The notes under the pieces: generated by a model
The model's input: only the letters and a program-made list of their open reading frames with translations
Told to the model about the DNA's origin: nothing
The model's database searches: none
Source: Avena insularis
Taxonomy: Eukaryota > Streptophyta > Magnoliopsida > Poales > Poaceae
Assembly (NCBI GenBank): GCA_023614405.1
Contig: CM042689.1
Coordinates: 310,535,132 to 310,599,131 of the forward strand
DNA: 64,000 nucleotides
Direction: 5' to 3'
Shown: one piece after another, positions 53,612 through 64,000 of the stretch
How the letters are laid out: the number at the start of each line of letters is the position of its first letter
How positions within the stretch are numbered: position 1 is the stretch's first letter
Made by a program: the position numbers and the translations under genes

Positions 53612-54124
53612 GTGTTGTTTGATTCTGGTGCATCGCACTCATTTGTCACCGAAGAATTTGCCTGCACTAGTAAAATTCAACCAACCAAACTGAAGCATGT
53701 TATGATTGTTCAAATTCCCGGATCAACCACCAAGGCTAGGCAAATTTGCAAAGCCGTCCCTATCTGAATCCATGGCATAGATTTTTATGCAAATCTGATA
53801 GTACTTGGAACTAAAGGTTTGGAAGTAGTACTAGGAATGGATTGGATGTCCAAACATAAAGGATTGATTGACTGTGCTAAGAAAGCCATAACCATGACCA
53901 GTACAGACGGAATATCAGTCGAGCATATATCTGAAACCTTACCTCGTCAATTCAAATGCAACAAGAGTATAGCCAAACCTACCATTGACCAAGTCCGGAT
54001 AGTCTGTGAATACCCCGATGTATTTCCAGATGTTTTGCCCGGTATGCCCCCAGATTGGGATATCGAGTTTATCATTGAACTAATCCCCGGAACCGGACCC
54101 ATAGCCCAGAGACCTATAGTATGA
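53612..54124 (+). pseudogene. RT8 protease region
   Basis: Directly after the TGA comes LFDSGASHSFVTEEF, the aspartic protease active site, then LEVVLGMDWMSKHKG. A second TGA lies at 53765-53767. The end ([21 protein letters not shown]) leads to the RT, but one base is missing near 54112, shifting the frame. Confidence 0.88.
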
Positions 54125-55479
54125 ACCCGTCAGAGCTCGCAGAACTGAAGAAGCAACTGGATTCCATGCTGGAAATTGGATTGGTTCAACCAAGTGCGTC
54201 ACCTTGGAGATCACCTGTCTTGTTTGTGGACAAGAAGGATGGAGGTAACCGTTTGTGTACGGATTATCGGAAATTGAATGATGTCACCATCAAGAACAAG
54301 TACCCCTTGCCCAAGATAGAAGATTTGTTTGATCAGTTGACCGGTGCCAAAGTATTTTCTAAGATTGATATTAGGACTGGCTATCATCAACTCAAAATTC
54401 GTGCAGAGGATATTCCAAAGACTGCCTTTACCACCAGATATGGATTGTATGAGTATACGGTCATGTCTTTCGGATTAACCAATGCCCCCGCTTATTTCAT
54501 GAATCTCATGAATAAGATTTTTATGGACTTCCTGGATAAGTCTGCTGTTGTTTTCATTGATGACATTCTGATTTTTTCCAAATCAGAAGAAGAACATGAG
54601 CTACACCTAAGGACCATTCTTGGAACCCTTAGAGAGCATCAGCTGTATGCAAAGTTTAGCAAATGTGAATTCTAGTTACATGAGGTAGGATTCCTCGGCC
54701 ACATTGAATCAGCCGGAGGAATTGCCGTTGACCCTGCCAAAGTGAAAGACGTAGAAGATTGGCAAGCCCCAACCACTCAAACCCAAGTTCGTGCATTTCT
54801 CGGATTGGCGGGATATTACCGCAAATTCGTAGAAGGATTCTCGAGTATCGCCAGACCCATGACCCAATTGCTGAAGAAGGACAAGAAGTTTGAATGGATC
54901 GACAAGTGTGAAGCGAGTTTTCAAGAACTCAAGAGGAGATTGATTTCAGCCCTAATCTTGATCATGCCGGATATCACGAAGCCCTTCGATGTGTATTGTG
55001 ATGCATCCAAGATTGGTCTCGGATGTGTGCTAATGCAAGAAGGCAAAGTTATATCTTATCTATCTCGACAATTGAAGCAACATGAGCAAAACTACCCAAC
55101 CCATGACCTCGAACTCGCAGCCGTTGTTCTAGCCCTGAAGACATGGAGACATTACCTGATGGGAAACCGTTGTGAGATTTATTCGGATCACAAGAGCCTA
55201 AAGTGTATATTCACTCAGAAGGAGCTGAATATGAGGCAGAGAAGATGAATTGAGCTAATCAAGGATTACGATCTGGACATTCACTATCACCCTGGTAAAG
55301 CCAATGTGGTAGCCGATGCCCTTAGCAGATTGTCGTGTCGCTTGAACTTCATGATTTTGAAGGAGCAACCAAGTCTGCACAAAGAGATGGAAGATTTTCG
55401 GATGGAATTAGTAAGTGAAGGATTTCTGGCTAGCATAGAACTCCAGCCCACTTTGATCAGTCAGATTAAAGAGGCGTAG
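54121..55479 (+). pseudogene. RT8 reverse transcriptase and RNase H
   Basis: RT motifs [34 protein letters not shown] and [11 protein letters not shown] (near 54560). TAG at 54673-54675 replaces the Trp codon of CEFW. Then [16 protein letters not shown], RNase [16 protein letters not shown] and [14 protein letters not shown] at 55246-55248 also replaces Trp (RRW), and TAG lies at 55477-55479. Both Trp losses are G-to-A changes. Confidence 0.9.
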
Positions 55480-56896
55480 AAGGGAAATGCCAGTATTGAC
55501 GGAATCAAGCTTCGTATCGGTACAGGCAAAGTACCCGGATTCACCGAGGACGAAGAAGGAGTTTTGTGGTACAAAGGACGCCTTTGTGTACCAGCAGATT
55601 CTGAGTTGAAAGGAGTTATTTTGAAGGAGTCTCATGATACTCTTTATTCTATCCATCCCGGAGGAACTAAGATGTATCAAGATTTAAAGGAGCAATTTTG
55701 GTGGCATAAGATGAAGAGAGAAATCAGAAGCTATATCGCTAAGTGTGATATATGTCAGCGAGTCAAGGCAGGACATCAAAGACCCGTTGGATTGTTGCAA
55801 CCCTTGCAGATTCCGGAATGGAAATGGGATTCTGTAGGAATGGACTTTATCACTGGACTACCTACTTCTAGTAGGGCAAATGACTCTATCTGGGTCATAG
55901 TGGACAGATTGTCCAAAGTCGCCCATTTCTTGCCCGTCAAGACCACATATCAAAGTTCGAAACTAGCGGAGTTATACATCGCTAGAATCGTCAGTTTGCA
56001 CGGAGTCCCCAAGAACATAGTATCGGATCGAGGAACCCGCCACCTCGAGATTCTGGAAGAAAGTCCAAGAAGGTTTAGGAACTCGTCTAGATTTCAGCAC
56101 CGCGTATCACCCTCAGACCGATGGACAAACAGAGCGAGTAAACCAAATACTCGAAGATATGCTGAGAGCATGCGTGTTAGAATATGGATCCAAGTGGGAA
56201 GACTATCTGTCGTTTGCAGAATTTTCATACAACAACAGTTATCAAGCCAGTTTGCAAATGGCCCCATTTGAATTCATGTACGGAAGGAAGTGTCGCACCC
56301 CTTTGAACTGGTCGGAAGTAGGAGAAAGTCAGATCTTCGGACCCGACATCCTACAAGAAGCAGAAGAGAAGGTTCAAAAGATTCGTGAGCACCTCAAGAC
56401 CGCCCAATCCCGACAGAAGAGTTACACCGACAAGAGATGTCGAGACCTCGCCTTCAACATAGGAGATTTTGTTTATCTGAAACTGTCGCCATTGAAGGGA
56501 ATGCAGCGTTTCCAACTCAAAGGAAAGTTAGCCCCCAGGTATATCGGACCTTTCAAAATTTTGAACCGTCGAGGAGAAGTGTCGTATCAATTGGAACTAC
56601 CCGAAGAGATGTCAGCCGTGCACAATGTGTTCCATATCTCGTTACTTCGCAAGTGTCTCGAAGTCCCCGAGAAGACCGAAGTGTTCAAGAATATCGATCA
56701 TCAGACCATAGAGATCAATGATGACCTGACCTATCCTGAAGTACCCATCCGCATTTTGGAAGAAGCTTTTCAAACTACCCGAACCCGAAGCATCAAGTTT
56801 CTCAAGATTCAGTGGAGCAACCACAGAGAAGAGGAAGCTACCTGGAAACGCGAAGATCACATCAGGATGGAGTTTCCCGATCTCTTCAAATCCTAG
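55480..56896 (+). pseudogene. RT8 integrase with chromodomain-like tail
   Basis: HHCC finger (SHDTLYSIHPG, CDICQRVKA), core with GMDFITGLP and SDRGTR. A frameshift near 56040 moves the remainder to another frame, which is open to TAG at 56894-56896: MLRACVLEYG, MAPFEFMYGRKCRTPL, KGKLAPRYIGPFKILNRRGE, NVFHISLLRKC, then the tail KFLKIQWSNHREEEATWKRE. The tail matches that of RT4, supporting a chromovirus origin (inference). Confidence 0.9.
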
Positions 56897-56937
56897 GTAA
56901 TCTTTTCGTCCTTTTTCAAATCTCGGGACGAGATTTT

Positions 56938-56955
56938 GTTTAAGGGGGGAAGGTT
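56938..56955 (+). promoter_or_regulatory. RT8 polypurine tract
   Basis: GTTTAAGGGGGGAAGGTT directly before the 3' LTR. Confidence 0.85.
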
Positions 56956-59900
56956 TGTAACATCCCAAAATATTAAACTTAAATCATCATACTCTAATCA
57001 TCAAAATTAGGGTTAACAAAAACTTTTCTAATTAAAATTATGAAGGCATGCATATGTGTATGCATTTAATTTGAAATTCTTTTGAACCACCTAGTTTGTA
57101 TGTTTCCTTGCTTTTAAAATGTTTCTTAGGTGAAATAAACATCATCTAAACATTTCCCAAACTTTACCTAAAGACAAATAAATCAAAACCAATAAAATAA
57201 AGGAATGGTCATTTTGACCAATTTAACTCCCATGCCTACTTTGGCTGTCTCAAACTTTCAGAACCTAATGGAAACTTTTCTGGATCTTTCCACCACTTGA
57301 ATATACTCATAACAAGGTATCAAGGCCCACTTTGTGATCATCCAGAAACTTTCAAATGCATAGTTTAAATGACAATTCAAAATTGAATCTTTATCATATG
57401 GGAAGATCCCGCTTTTTCAAAAAACCACTCAAACAAGCTCAACTTTCAAAACCCAAGCATCTGCAGACTCACTAGCACCAATCTAGCAAACCCACCAAAA
57501 ATATTTTCAAAATTCAAAACTTGATTTCATGCGGCCATTTCATCAAACAGGTTGCAGACACAAATCATACAAAATGTAAACACTATTGGAGCAGTGATTT
57601 GAGCCTAACTTATTCCCTCTCTGGACACCACTGGCCTTAGTAGATCATCTAACAACCTAAACTAACCCTTAGCCTCACTGTAAGCTTGCCATTGTCATCA
57701 ATGGTGAACAGCCGAGCACACCATATGTCACCCCCATGTCGACAGCAAGATAGTAAGAAAAGCAAGCCTAGCCAGCATGTCTGGGAGGCAGCCCACCGTC
57801 CACCGCCACTCACTGTCCCAGCCGCGAGCGTTGCCAAGCCCTGGACCACACGCACGGACCGCGCCCAGACCGCCAGCGACCATGCCGAGCGTGCGCCAGA
57901 GCGCCACCCTCGACCGAAGCCCACAGACCGCGCGCCACCCTCACCGCGTGCATACACAATCCCCACCGACCCAGGAGACCACCAGACATCCTCGTTTGCC
58001 GCCCCGTGATGCACAGCCACTGCTCGCCGTCGAAGACGCCGCCTCTGCCGCGCAGAGCGTCGCATGTTCCAGACCAAGCCGCACCGCCCCACGCCTCAAA
58101 ACCATGTCGTTGAGCATCGCCAGGGAACACCGCACCGCCCCCTACCTTCGCACATGCCAATAGCCGCCTGTAACATCGCCCCCGACGAGCTCACCGTGTG
58201 CCCCGTCGGTCCCCTCGCTCGACTATAAATAGAGGCCACCCCCGCTCGATTTCTTCACACCATCTCACTCCCCTCTCCTCACTGATCGTGCCACACCGTT
58301 CCCAGAGCAAGGCGAGCACCACCTCGCCGGAATTTCATCGGAGCCCGCCGCCTCTGGAGAAGAAGGGCGCTATCGATTTCGTCCACCCCAGGAGCTGCTG
58401 CGACCACCCCTGAGTTCGCCGTCGTCGACTTTGTCGTTCGCCCGCCTCGCCGACCTCGCACTGCCCCGGTGAGCCCCCTCAGACCCTCACTGGCCGCGCT
58501 AGGTTTGTTTCTCGCCGGCGTTGCTCAACGTCGACGATGACTCTCAGCCGTTGGATTAGAACTAGATCGAACGATCCACATCGCCCCGTACCGCTTCGCC
58601 CCTCCCTGTCTCACTGACGAGTGGGGACACCCACTTAAGCAGCCCGCGGGAGCACTGCGCTTAGCAGGCCGGCCCGTTAACTTTTCCCGCGTAGCCTAGT
58701 TATTTGAATTAAACCTTTTTCATTTTGTTTCAAACTCACTTCTGTACCCAACTTCAAAAATCAACCCAGATCGATTCAGTGCACCAAATTGAATGAAACC
58801 AATTTTGTTAGAAAGGCCTGAGAATGCTGAATCCAAGCCCGTTGGATTCAAGTCATTTGGAACTATAGATCACCTATGGTAAAAATAACAAGGCATAAGC
58901 TTTTCTGCATTTAAACATTTTTCAAATTTAAACCATAATAGCTTTTGAGTTGATTCCAACTCTCAAAAATCACATTTAACCATACCTTTCAGAATATATA
59001 AAAATATATAGGTTTACCTTCATAAATAATGTTCAAGTGATAAAAGAATGCTACATAGGCATTTCTATCCACTTTAAATAATTAAAATAAAAGGGTAAAA
59101 CCTTATTAAATTGTGACACCACTTTAAATCACATTCCCATGGACTAAAATATGTGGTGATGACATGTGTCAACATGATCCCATGTTTGGTTTGGAGAATA
59201 TTAAATCTTAAGTAGATTTTCAATGAGTAGAAATTACTTTTCTAAAAATAAAAAGAATTAAACCAAGCTTTAATCTTGTAATGTTAGTGATGATGTTAGA
59301 TCATCTATAGGACCCTTGTGTGTGATGATTGCAAGTAGTTAAGTATTGTTTGGTGATTGTGTACCTCGTATTTATTCATAGACGATAGTACCGACCAAGG
59401 ATACGAGGAGGAAGGAGGATTCTACGAAGAAGAAGCCGAGGAGAACTTCAACCACTGCTCTGCACAAGGCAAGCCTAATACTACTAGTGAATGTGCAAGC
59501 TATTAACCTTGCAAGCTAACACTTGCAATTTAGCAAGCTTATACTGATAATGTGCAAGCTTTATTAACTAAGTGGACCAATGCAAGCTAACCCTTGCAAG
59601 ATACCCTACTGATGCCACTAACCACTACTTGTTACTCTGTCCACTATATGCCTTAAGCATATATGATCCAACCCACTTGACCAACCAATCCTAGTTTTTA
59701 CTTACAAGCTTTATACTTTATTTCTATATCAAAGCTATTCCTTAGAGTTTACTTAAGTGAATTATAGATACTAGAAATTTATCTAAAGGTTGCATAAAGA
59801 GCATAATATTTGGCCTAAGCTAGATAATCTTAATGCCATCTTAAGGCATGAGATTGAACTTAGTTAGAACTCCACTAGTTTACCACCCCTCATTATTGCT

Positions 59901-61085
59901 TACCCCCACCTATAGATGCTAGTGCTAAGCATAAAACTTGATCAACTTTAGATGGGAATACTTGGTGGAAAAATGGTTATGAAAACCTTGGAATGATGGA
60001 TAATTCTATTGAAATGTTTTGGACATGTGTTTCCAAACACCTGATGATTTTGGTAAAGAAAACGATGAGGCATGAGCCTTAGCCCTTTATAAAACTGATG
60101 GTTGTCTGGATGCGATACCATTCCAATTTTTTCGTACAACCACAATACCCGAAGATTGGGTAGGGCTTGACTGGAAACTTATATACCTTAGTATTAGTTC
60201 CCTCACGGCCAAGGTCTGAGCTGAGGCTACGTTGTGAAGATTGTCCACCTGTGCAGTGCCCAAGATGACAGTTGGTCAAGGTTGGGAGGCCAAACTCATA
60301 GGAGAGGTGCTTATACTAGGGCGTGTAATCGAAAGGTTAGGATTGATTATCCGCATACTGAGTATGGTGAATTCAGGATTTGTTCCTGACGGATGTATCG
60401 AATGTTGTGGTGAAAGTGTACAATCTCTGCAGAGTGTCAAACTATTCGAATAGTCGCGTCCACGGTTATGGACAGTTGGAGTGGCCATAATGTTCCCCCG
60501 TCAGACTTTTCAAAATGACTTATGAAATGATTTGAAACTTTGACTTGACCACAACAGAGTTGTGATATGGAATACAAGTTCCCACTTAGGAGTTATAAAA
60601 TTGTGACGAGCATTCCTTGCTTCTAAACTTAGTAGAGATAAATCTGGCTTTTGCAAAACAACCCTAGAGCCTAGTGTCCTATTATCCAAAAACCCCTTTA
60701 CCTGTTAGTAGTAGTTTGTGAGTACTTAAAGAGTACTCATGGCTTTGTCCCTGGTTATTCCCATGGCCAGACTATGAAGAGGAGTACCTGGAGGATGGAC
60801 CCCAGGAAGGTTACGACAACTAGGATCATCTCCCATCGTCAGCATTGCCTGTGACCCCGAAGATGGAGCTTCGCGTACGCTACCGTTATTATTATGTATT
60901 CCGCTGCTTGATGTTGTATTAAGAACTGGATCATGAGATCCCTATTTGTGTAAGAACTTATGAATCGTTTGTAATGGATGATGTACTATGGTATCTAATT
61001 CTGTTATGCCTCGCAAAAATGGTAATCCTAGGATTGCGATGTATGGCATAACATGCATTTGGGATTAAAAATCCGGGTGTTGACA
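56956..61085 (+). repeat. RT8 3' LTR, 4130 bp, full length
   Basis: TGTAACATCCC...GGGTGTTGACA. Includes the 740-bp GC-rich stretch (about 57649-58387) missing from the 5' LTR, with a TATA box at 58224-58231. The overlapping frames on both strands at 57649-58163 come from high GC content and are not treated as genes. Exon-like segments at 59382-59468 and 60771-60823; module 60413-60474. Confidence 0.93.
58224..58231 (+). promoter_or_regulatory. RT8 3' LTR TATA box
   Basis: TATAAATA in GACTATAAATAGAGGCC, followed by a pyrimidine-rich stretch. The corresponding sequence is deleted from the 5' LTR. Confidence 0.75.
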
Positions 61086-61090
61086 CCGGC
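61086..61090 (+). repeat. RT8 target-site duplication, right copy (CCGGC)
   Basis: Matches 47741-47745. Confidence 0.94.
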
Positions 61091-61681
61091 GCCCTCCACC
61101 TATATAAGGAGGGGCAGGGCTGCCCCTACAAGCACACAACTCCACCACCCAAAACCCTAGCCCTAGCCCTCCTCAGAGTCAGCCCTAGGGCAAACCCTAG
61201 CCGTCGACTTGGGGCAATCCCCTTGCCCTAGCCGCCGGCCTAGCTCTCTCTCCTTGGTGTGTCTAAACCCTAGATCACCGAGGCCTCTCTCATAGTCCAC
61301 CATACTCGCTCCGGCTTAAGGCGAAGCCCTGCGAGATCTCCCCTCTACTTCCGGTACCACGCAGGTCGTGCCGGAATCGCGAGGAGAGTGCTACAACCAC
61401 CGCCTGCTGGAACAAGAGAGAGGAAGGTCTTCATCGAAAATCTAACGTGTGACCGATCATGGAAGCGCTGAACGAAGCAGCCGGAAGGATCGTCTACACG
61501 ATCTTGAGATCGGGAAGAGTACGACTACATCACCCACGAGAATCCGCTCTCGTTAAACACTTTGGAATCTTCGAGGGTGAGTTATTTCATCGACTCGTTG
61601 CAACAATCTAGTAGATAGATCTTGGCTTGTTTGTTTGTATGCGGTAGAAAATTTTTGTTTTCCATGCTACGAACCCCTACA
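61091..61681 (+). repeat. RT3 3' LTR, right part
   Basis: Continues the copia LTR after RT8: TATA box, GC-rich leader and the terminal GAGTTATTTCATCGACTCG to CGAACCCCTACA. Aligns with 10985-11591 of the 5' LTR. Confidence 0.93.
61101..61107 (+). promoter_or_regulatory. RT3 3' LTR TATA box
   Basis: TATATAA, 10 bp downstream of the RT8 target-site copy. RT8 thus separates this box from all upstream LTR promoter sequence. Confidence 0.72.
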
Positions 61682-62469
61682 GGTACCCCGTTGGCGGTTC
61701 TTTATGATACACATGTACTTACAATGACAAGAACTTATAGGTAACTAAAGTTGAGTAGCATGAGGAGAGACCCTCGTACTCAAGGGACATGAGATTGCTA
61801 ACTTATATTTCGTCAAGCATATACTCCATCTTTGTTCACTTTAACCTTAAGAACCTCAAGATGCTTATGATAGGGGTAATGAGAGCTCAAAGCTAGTAAG
61901 TACCATAATATTTTGAAAGCTCTTTATGAACTTGAAATCCCTGCTTCCCTCTATGAAGGGCCTTCCTCCTACTTTTAAGTTGAGTCACTAAACATATTCC
62001 TATCCATCTCCAGCAAGCATTTGAGTTATGTTTCAAGCATTCATATGATGATTTATTCAGTCATGTTCTTTATCTTCCTTGTTTGCACAAGACTCTTATC
62101 TAATGAGTATTACTTTGAAAGCCATAATTGTGAAAAACCTTTTATGTTTGAGCAAAGAGTGCTCCTGTTGTAAACTTCTGTATAAAAACTTTATTTGAAA
62201 ACTGTTTGCCAACTGTTCTCTGACCAAGAACAAAGTTTACCAATCCTAATTATGATTTATCTTTATGCATCTCTATTGTGACTCCTATACTTGTTGCAAG
62301 CAAAGTTATATAATGGTGAGTTGATTTATTCTATGAGTTGTGTATTGGTAAGTGTGATGCTTCTTGTCTATATTCTTTTTATCGAAACTTCACTCCATAA
62401 ACCTATGGACATGTTTACTGAGCTCAGTTTTCGCTTGGGGACAAGCGAAGGTCTATGCTTGGGGGGAGT
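61682..62469 (+). mobile_element. RT9: Athila-like element, 3' internal non-coding end
   Basis: Starts at the copia insertion point (GGTAC). No long frame or domain is seen. It ends in a purine-rich tract (CTTGGGGACAAGCGAAGG, then GCTTGGGGGGAG) just before the LTR. A CTTGGGG...CTTGGGGGGAG double tract before an LTR starting TGATACG is, from memory, typical of Athila-type gypsy elements of grasses. Confidence 0.72.
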
Positions 62470-63936
62470 TGATACGTCCAATTTGCATCACCATTCTATA
62501 TCATAATTTCCCTCTATTCATTGATATATTTCTTATTAAGAGGTGTTACTTATGTATTTTCATCTGTTTTTGCATGTTGGATGATTCTTGGAGGATGAAC
62601 TACCAGAGTCAGGATTCTGATGGAAAAGAGGTGTTTTGATGCAATTTCGTGAAGATCAGAAAAATACCAGAAAAACTACAGAAGATCCTATTTTCCCAGG
62701 AGAAGAAGAATGCCAAAAGGGGAGGCGGAGTTGGTCCACCCTAGGCCGCTCCTACAGGGGGTGTGGCCTACCTGGCCCACCTCTCACTCCGCCCTCTCGC
62801 CTATATCTTCTCCTCGAAACCTTAATACACGGGGGAGCGACCACAAAAAGATTTCGCCACCTCTGCGGGGCGAAAAACACCGAGAGACAAAGAGCTCTCC
62901 GATAAACAGATTTCTGCCGGGGAAATTCCTTCCCGGAGAGGGGAGATCATCGCCATCAAAACCATCATCAAGACTTCATCGGGATCATCATCATCCACAC
63001 CATCATCTCCACCAGCACCATCATCACCACTCCATCCCGCTGTAACAATCGTGTTGAATACTTGCTTAGTTCTTAGGGGAAACTTTCTCGATGTTGATTA
63101 CTATTGTAGTTGATGCTTGTGAGTGGAACCATTGAATTATTGTTTACGTTCAGATTGTTATCCATCACTATATCATCTTTGATCTTGATCCATATGATGT
63201 CTCGTGAGTAGTTCGTTTAGTTCTTGAGGACATGGGAGAAGTCATGTTGTTAGTAGTGGAATTGTGTTGAGGTATTATTCAATGGTTTAGTATTTAAGTT
63301 GTGGTGCTAATCTTCTAGTGGTGTCATGTGAACGTCGACTACATGATACTTCACCATTTATGGGCCTAGGGGAATGCATTGTGTATTTGGCTACTAATTG
63401 TGGGGTTGTCGGAGTGACAGAAACCTGAACCCCCATTAGGAAACCATTGCACAAGGGAATGTAGGATCTCAGAGTTTAAGGCTGTGGTTAGGTTTATACA
63501 TTAATTGCTTTCTTGTAGTTGTGGATGCTTGCAAGGGGTTTAATCACAAGTATGTATTAGTCCAAGTAAGGTTGGTACATTAGCACAGGTTCACCCACAC
63601 AACACTTACAAAACCAAAGAAGACTACTCAGCTATATGAAGCGAAAGCACTTGACAGAATTCCCATGTGTCCTTGAGAACGTTTGGTCCTCATTAGTATT
63701 TTCACCGGCTTGTCCTTTGCTAAGAAAGGATTGGGTTACTGCTGCAATTGTTTTTTGTTTTATTTACTTGCACTTTATTTCCTTGCTTTGTCAGAAAACC
63801 CCTAAAAATCTGTTTGCTAAGTATTTACAGATTTCATGCTCCATACCACTAGTCAACACCTTCTGCTCCTTGTTGGGATCGACACTCCTATTTATCGAAA
63901 GTACTACGATAAACCCCCTATACTTGTGGGTCATCA
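62470..63936 (+). repeat. RT9 3' LTR, about 1.47 kb
   Basis: TGATACGTCC at 62470 to CTTGTGGGTCATCA at 63936. A GC-rich stretch with CTATATCTTCTCCTCG (about 62800) may hold the promoter, and an ATC/ACC trinucleotide-rich stretch spans about 62940-63040. Short frames here (for example 62636-63045 and 63636-63986) show no domain and are rejected as genes. The right end is placed by resemblance to known Athila LTR ends, so it could be off by a few bases. Confidence 0.72.
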
Positions 63937-64000
63937 TATCACATCCGAACCCAATCATCAGTTTTTATCAAATTCGGGTCACATAGTTCACTCATCATCA
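63937..64000. other. Flank right of RT9, unassigned
   Basis: Sixty-four bases following the LTR end, starting TATCA. Nothing recognisable; it may be host DNA or an older element. Confidence 0.5.

Larger units (their letters stand above)
47746..61085 (+). mobile_element. RT8: Ty3/gypsy element (family 3) in the copia 3' LTR, TSD CCGGC
   Basis: Complete by its ends: 5' LTR 47746-51115, primer site, ORF0, gag, protease, RT, RNase H, integrase with chromodomain-like tail, polypurine tract, 3' LTR 56956-61085. Same domain order as RT1/RT4 but clearly different proteins. The 5' LTR is 760 bp shorter than the 3' LTR because of an internal deletion. Confidence 0.95.
10074..61681 (+). mobile_element. 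RT3: Ty1/copia element, BARE/Angela/WIS-like, heavily invaded
   Basis: Pieces in order: truncated 5' LTR (10074-11591), leader (11592-12592 and 38799-38982), gag (38983-39906), protease/integrase/RT/RNase H (39873-46391), polypurine tract and 3' LTR (46427-47745 plus 61091-61681). It is split by RT4, RT7 and RT8, and its 5' LTR is truncated by RT2. The gene order integrase before RT and the LTR termini identify a copia element of the BARE/Angela group. Right flank GGTAC at 61682-61686 is the expected target-site copy; the left copy is outside the window. Confidence 0.93.

Noticed and set aside
62291..63986. Host genes near the right edge (frames at 62291-62639, 62636-63045, 63636-63986)
   Set aside because: They fall in the Athila-like 3' end and LTR, overlap each other in different frames and show no recognised domain.

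Overview
The window is wall-to-wall nested LTR retrotransposons from a large grass genome, with no host gene recognised. A Ty1/copia element whose 3' LTR begins TGTTGGAGATATGCCCTAGA and ends CGAACCCCTACA has the BARE/Angela/WIS signature of cool-season grasses (Pooideae: wheat, barley, rye, oat relatives). The Ty3/gypsy elements, with 3-4 kb LTRs and initiator-Met tRNA primer sites, fit the same picture. Species cannot be fixed from the sequence.

Layout, with names used below. RT9 (61682-63936, +) is an Athila-like gypsy 3' end and is the oldest host. RT3 (10074-61681, +) is the copia element inserted into RT9. Everything else sits in RT3 or in its invaders. RT2 (9124-10073, +) is an LTR end inside the copia 5' LTR, itself cut by RT1 (1-9123, -), a gypsy element running off the left edge. 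RT4 (12593-38798, +, TSD CCATT) is a gypsy element in the copia leader. RT5 (20859-35296, -) is a non-autonomous element inside RT4 pol. RT6 (26417-30913, -, TSD TTGGT) is a solo LTR inside RT5. RT7 (40181-43395, +) is a lone LTR in the copia protease region, flanked by a 225-bp duplication. RT8 (47746-61085, +, TSD CCGGC) is a gypsy element in the copia 3' LTR. The deepest chain is RT9 > RT3 > RT4 > RT5 > RT6.

Coding content. RT1, RT4 and RT8 each carry gag, protease, RT, RNase H, integrase and a chromodomain-like tail, all broken by stops or frameshifts. All three also carry extra reading frames between primer site and gag. RT5 has only a nucleocapsid-like frame with several zinc knuckles. 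The copia RT-RNase H frame is open to its stop.

The most unusual signal is in the gypsy LTRs. In RT1, RT4, RT5, RT6, RT7 and RT8 the LTR looks like a small spliced transcription unit. It has site II (TGGGCY) promoter clusters in the family 1 and 2 LTRs, exon-like segments with conserved phase, and a roughly 950-1300 bp candidate intron with a GC donor (CAAG^GCAAG) and an AG acceptor. In families 1 and 3 that intron is followed by a short acidic C-terminal reading frame and a stop. A 62-65 bp module with a CTCTGCAGAG palindrome lies in that intron in ten LTR copies. Whether it makes RNA or peptide is untested. All comparisons were made by eye.
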